A stretch of 64,000 nucleotides of DNA from Neolentinus lepideus HHB14362 ss-1 (taxonomy: Eukaryota > Basidiomycota > Agaricomycetes > Gloeophyllales > Gloeophyllaceae). The notes beneath the pieces were generated by a model. That model saw only the letters and a program-made list of their open reading frames with translations, was not told where the DNA came from and did not search any database. The DNA lies in the NCBI GenBank assembly GCA_001632425.1, contig KV425553.1, positions 723,498 to 787,497 of the forward strand, given 5' to 3'. Positions 61,180 to 64,000 of the stretch are shown here, one piece after another; the first letter of the stretch is position 1, and each line of letters starts with the position of its first letter. The position numbers and the translations under genes are program-made.

Positions 61180-62187
61180 ATGAACGCGGACGTACAAGAC
61201 TGCATCCTCCTTTTCGGAGATTCCCTGACCCAAGGCGGCTGGGAGCCTCACGGTTTCGCTCAGCGTCTGTCATGTCGGTGACTGATCTTTCCCTGCTATC
61301 TCGACATGCTGAACGGTACATGCAGATGTCTATGCTAGAAAGCTAGACGTGATCAATCGTGGACTCTCTGGGTACAACACGGAGTGGTCTATCCCTGTAT
61401 TCGAGCAGGTTCCTCGCTTTCACAATTCCAACGAGCCGCATAATTTGACCCCACCTCTCCTAGTTCTTTGCGAAATCCAAAATCCAAGAGACTCTTCCGA
61501 AAGTCCAGCTTATGACCATCTGGTTCGGCGCGAATGATGCCTGCCTTAAGCCCTCCCCGCAGCATGTCCCGCTCCCCACCTTCTCCGCCAACCTCTCCAA
61601 GCTCATCAACTTTGTCAAGTCACCCAGCTCGCCGTACTACTGCTCTTCCACACGCGTCATATTGATCACACCCCCTCCTGTGAATACGCTCCAGCGCGGC
61701 TCACTGCTCGCAGCGCGTGATCCGCCGCGGGTACTTGATAGGGATTTCGATGTAACGCAGCAGTACGCGGAGGCGGTGAAAGAGGTAGGGAAGAAGGAGG
61801 GCGTACCGGTGGTCGACATTTGGACGAGCATTTGGGAGGCGGCTGGGAAGGTTGAGAAGGATTTGAGCAAGTACCTTAATGATGGTCTGCACCTTAATGC
61901 AGATGGATACGCGGCACGTCTTTGCGGTATATTCATGGAGGTTGACGCTAATGTAGCGATACAGTTCGTATATGATGGCCTCATCGAAGCGATCAAGGAG
62001 AGCTATCCTGAGATCCATCACGAGGCTCTCGAATTCGTTTTCCCAAGGTACGCTGCGTATTCACTTAAATTCTCCATCGCATCTTGTCTGACATGAATAC
62101 TTCCTCCAAATAGGTGGGACGAAGTCGCCAACTCCGAAGACCAGCTGAAGAGCCTGACAAAGAAGAACGCCTTGACCGGAAAATGAG
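61180..62187 (+). CDS. IAH1: SGNH esterase, isoamyl-acetate-hydrolyzing type (copy 1)
   Basis: A GDSL/SGNH hydrolase that cleaves short ester bonds such as isoamyl acetate. Exons: 61180-61273, 61326-61408, 61464-61913, 61965 to about 62048, and about 62115-62187. Catalytic blocks: I, LLFGDSLTQGGW with the nucleophile Ser; II, NRGLSGYNTEW with Gly; III, WFGANDAC with Asn; V, DGLHLNADGY with Asp and His. No signal peptide is visible, so it is probably cytosolic like yeast Iah1. The intron after 61913 must use a GC donor (GCACGT) to keep frame; the same intron in copy 2 has a normal GT. It ends KKNALTGK. A near relative follows on the same strand 585 bp downstream. Confidence 0.9.
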
Positions 62188-62772
62188 AGCAAGGGGTAAA
62201 GGTGAAGATTCAGAAAACAAGCCAGAGGCATTGCACGCTGTAGAGCTCAAGCTAGATCCTCGAGATCAATGGCGGTCAATTAGCGAGTGTGATCTGTCAT
62301 GTTGGGATGTGCCTCTCAACGGATTACATCACCTGGGGCGATTTATGAAATTTCGAGACCCTAACATTTGTCAGCAAACGTTTGTCGATGCATTTTCCGG
62401 GTCGATGACAAAAAGCGACGTGTTATCGGTGGAGAAAGTGAAGACAGGAAGGTTTTGTTAACGGCTGGGATGAACCGGAATCGCAGCCACAATTCCAGCG
62501 GAGGGACCGGCCCGATTGTCTTGCTCACCGACGTTGTACCGACGTCGAGAGGACCGAAGGGACTCCGGAATCAATTGCGAGCGATCGCGCCAAGAAGAGT
62601 GCTTCATGCTTATTCAGCTCCTGGTCTGATATACTAATACGTTGCAATTTATAATAGACTTTCCCAAAATATGTCAGCCTGAGTCCCCACCGACAGCCCG
62701 ACCAATATCTATAAGATGTAGTCGCCGAAGTGGGCCCACTTAGAAAGACTGCCCTCGTTGAAAGGTCGAGCT
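62188..62772. other. Spacer between the two esterase genes
   Basis: 585 bp with no recognisable gene. A plus-strand frame of 115 codons (62114-62461) begins inside the last exon of copy 1 in another frame and has no motif. It should hold the terminator region of copy 1 and the promoter of copy 2. Confidence 0.5.
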
Positions 62773-63770
62773 ATGAATGCGAACGTACAAGACGTCGTCG
62801 TCCTCCTGGGAGATTCCATCACAGAATTTGGCTGGGACCCGCACGGGCTCTCTCAGCGCTTAGCACGTATGAACTCGCTTCCCAAGTACTATTCCAACAT
62901 GCTGAGACATATCTCCAGAGGCCTATGCTCGAAAGTTCGACGTGATCAACCGTGGATTCTCGGGATACAATACCGAGTGGATCATTCCCGTCTTTGAGCA
63001 GGTCCGTACTCCTACACTTCGCGCTGGACATGGACAAACACAAATCCATCCGTAGTTCTTTGCCAAGTCCCAAGACCAAGCACATCTCCCCAAGGTCCAG
63101 CTCTTGACCATCTGGTTCGGCGCCAACGACGCCTGCATCCCCCCTGAGCCGCAGCACGTCCCTCTGGACGCCTTCACCACTAACCTCTCCAAGCTCGTCA
63201 ACTTCGTCAAATCACCGGACTCACCGTACTACTCTCCATCCACACGCGTGGTTCTAATCACACCACCGCCGGTCTATTCCAAGCAGTGGAATGAAACCCT
63301 TGTCGGCCAAGGCGGCGAGCCGCAAGGCAGGTCGCTCGACTCTTCGCACCGGTACGCGGAGGCAGTGAAGGAGGTCGGGAAGAAAGAGGGCGTTCCCGTG
63401 GTAGACGCGTGGACGGGTATATGGGAGGCAGCCGGGAAGGTGGAGGAGGCATTGAGAAAATACCTGAGCGATGGGCTGCATGTCAACGCAAACGGATACG
63501 CGGTATGCCTCCTTCTTCCAGGACCGGAACTTTGGTCTTACATTCGGAACGCAGGTCGTGTATGACGGTCTTCTGAAGGCGATCAGCGAGAACTATCCAG
63601 CGATCCATCCTGAAGCCCTCCAATTCGTATTCGCACCGTACGAGCCACGCCTTTCGTTTCGGAAGCATCTCCCCACGCTAATTACCACCTCGTTTAGGTT
63701 CGATGAAGTCCAAGAGTCTCAGAACCGCTCGGAAACTCTGATCAAGAGGAATGCCTTCGTCACTAAATAG
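62773..63770 (+). CDS. SGNH esterase, isoamyl-acetate-hydrolyzing type (copy 2)
   Basis: A tandem paralogue of the preceding gene with the same intron positions. Exons run from 62773 (MNANVQDVVVLLGDSITEFG) to the donor near 62866, then about 62921-63000, about 63056-63502, 63556 to about 63638, and about 63699-63770. Catalytic blocks are conserved: VLLGDSITEFGW, NRGFSGYNTEW, WFGANDAC and DGLHVNANGY. The central block WFGANDAC and the segment EAVKEVGKKEGVPVVD are nearly the same in both copies, while the stretch before it (KQWNETLVGQGGEPQGRSLD) and the C-terminus have diverged. Both genes therefore look functional. Substrates may differ but cannot be read from sequence. Confidence 0.9.
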
Positions 63771-64000
63771 ACGTACAGCGAACAGATCCCAGAGGCTACG
63801 AAGATCTGATTGTAAACCCTAATAGATAAACATTCAGTGTTTTCCTTGGGCTACTTTAAGCCGCTTTGGAGCGGGAAACCTGACCCCTTGAGATACTCCT
63901 GACGTTTACCTCGGTGTTTTCAGCCTACCTGAGACCGCCAAACCGGCAGAATGATCTAAGACGCAGTCAGCAGAAGAGAAAGCAAAGAGGAGTGTAGGAG
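63771..64000. other. Right edge, 3' flank of esterase copy 2
   Basis: 230 bp downstream of the last stop. AT-rich TAATAGATAAACATTC near 63820 is the plausible 3'-end region. Nothing else seen. Confidence 0.5.

Noticed and set aside
1..64000. CRISPR arrays, bacterial operons or phage-like modules
   Set aside because: The window is intron-rich fungal DNA; no regularly spaced repeats or prokaryotic gene signals were seen.

Overview
The window is nuclear DNA from a filamentous basidiomycete, most likely an Agaricomycete. Evidence: genes are dense with short GT-AG introns (about 45-80 nt), many have 4-15 exons, there are no operons or Shine-Dalgarno sites, and the gene set is fungal (Zn2Cys6 regulator, ERG28, FOX2, VCX1-type exchangers, MIM1, IAH1, NUF2, B-type cyclin, fungal XLF). 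Exon boundaries were worked out by hand from splice consensus, reading frame and remembered family motifs; no search was run.

Layout. 1-6.5 kb is gene-poor, with one weak relic of an APH-type kinase. 6.5-7.7 kb holds a Zn2Cys6 transcription factor (minus). 7.7-13.3 kb is again gene-poor. From 13.3 kb the window is an ordinary gene-rich euchromatic block: a DHA2-type MFS exporter (+), a hemerythrin-like HHE protein (-), a uridine kinase/UPRT fusion (+), a divergent Ca2+/H+ exchanger (-), the kinetochore protein NUF2 (-), a conserved tail-anchored protein (-), a long disordered Ser/Pro-rich protein (-), ERG28 (+), an F-box/LRR-like protein (+), a canonical Ca2+/H+ exchanger (+), the peroxisomal multifunctional enzyme FOX2 (-), a small conserved fungal protein (+), a mitotic B-type cyclin (+), an FHA/G-patch protein (-), an XLF/Nej1-type NHEJ factor (+), a 3.2-kb empty stretch, a MIM1/TOM13 outer-membrane insertase with a long N-terminal extension (+), and a tandem pair of isoamyl-acetate-type SGNH esterases (+).

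How they fit together. This is mostly housekeeping: cell cycle and chromosome segregation (cyclin B, NUF2), DNA repair (XLF), sterol synthesis (ERG28), peroxisomal beta-oxidation (FOX2 with a visible AKL peroxisomal signal), pyrimidine salvage (URK/UPRT), vacuolar Ca2+ handling (two CAX paralogues) and mitochondrial import (MIM1). No biosynthetic cluster, CRISPR array, intact transposon or obvious new multi-gene system is visible. The best leads are a CAX paralogue that has lost key residues of both ion-binding motifs, a MIM1 fused to a long charged and His-rich extension, a perfect 34-bp palindrome, three GC-AG introns, and a 20-nt microexon encoding the kinase P-loop.
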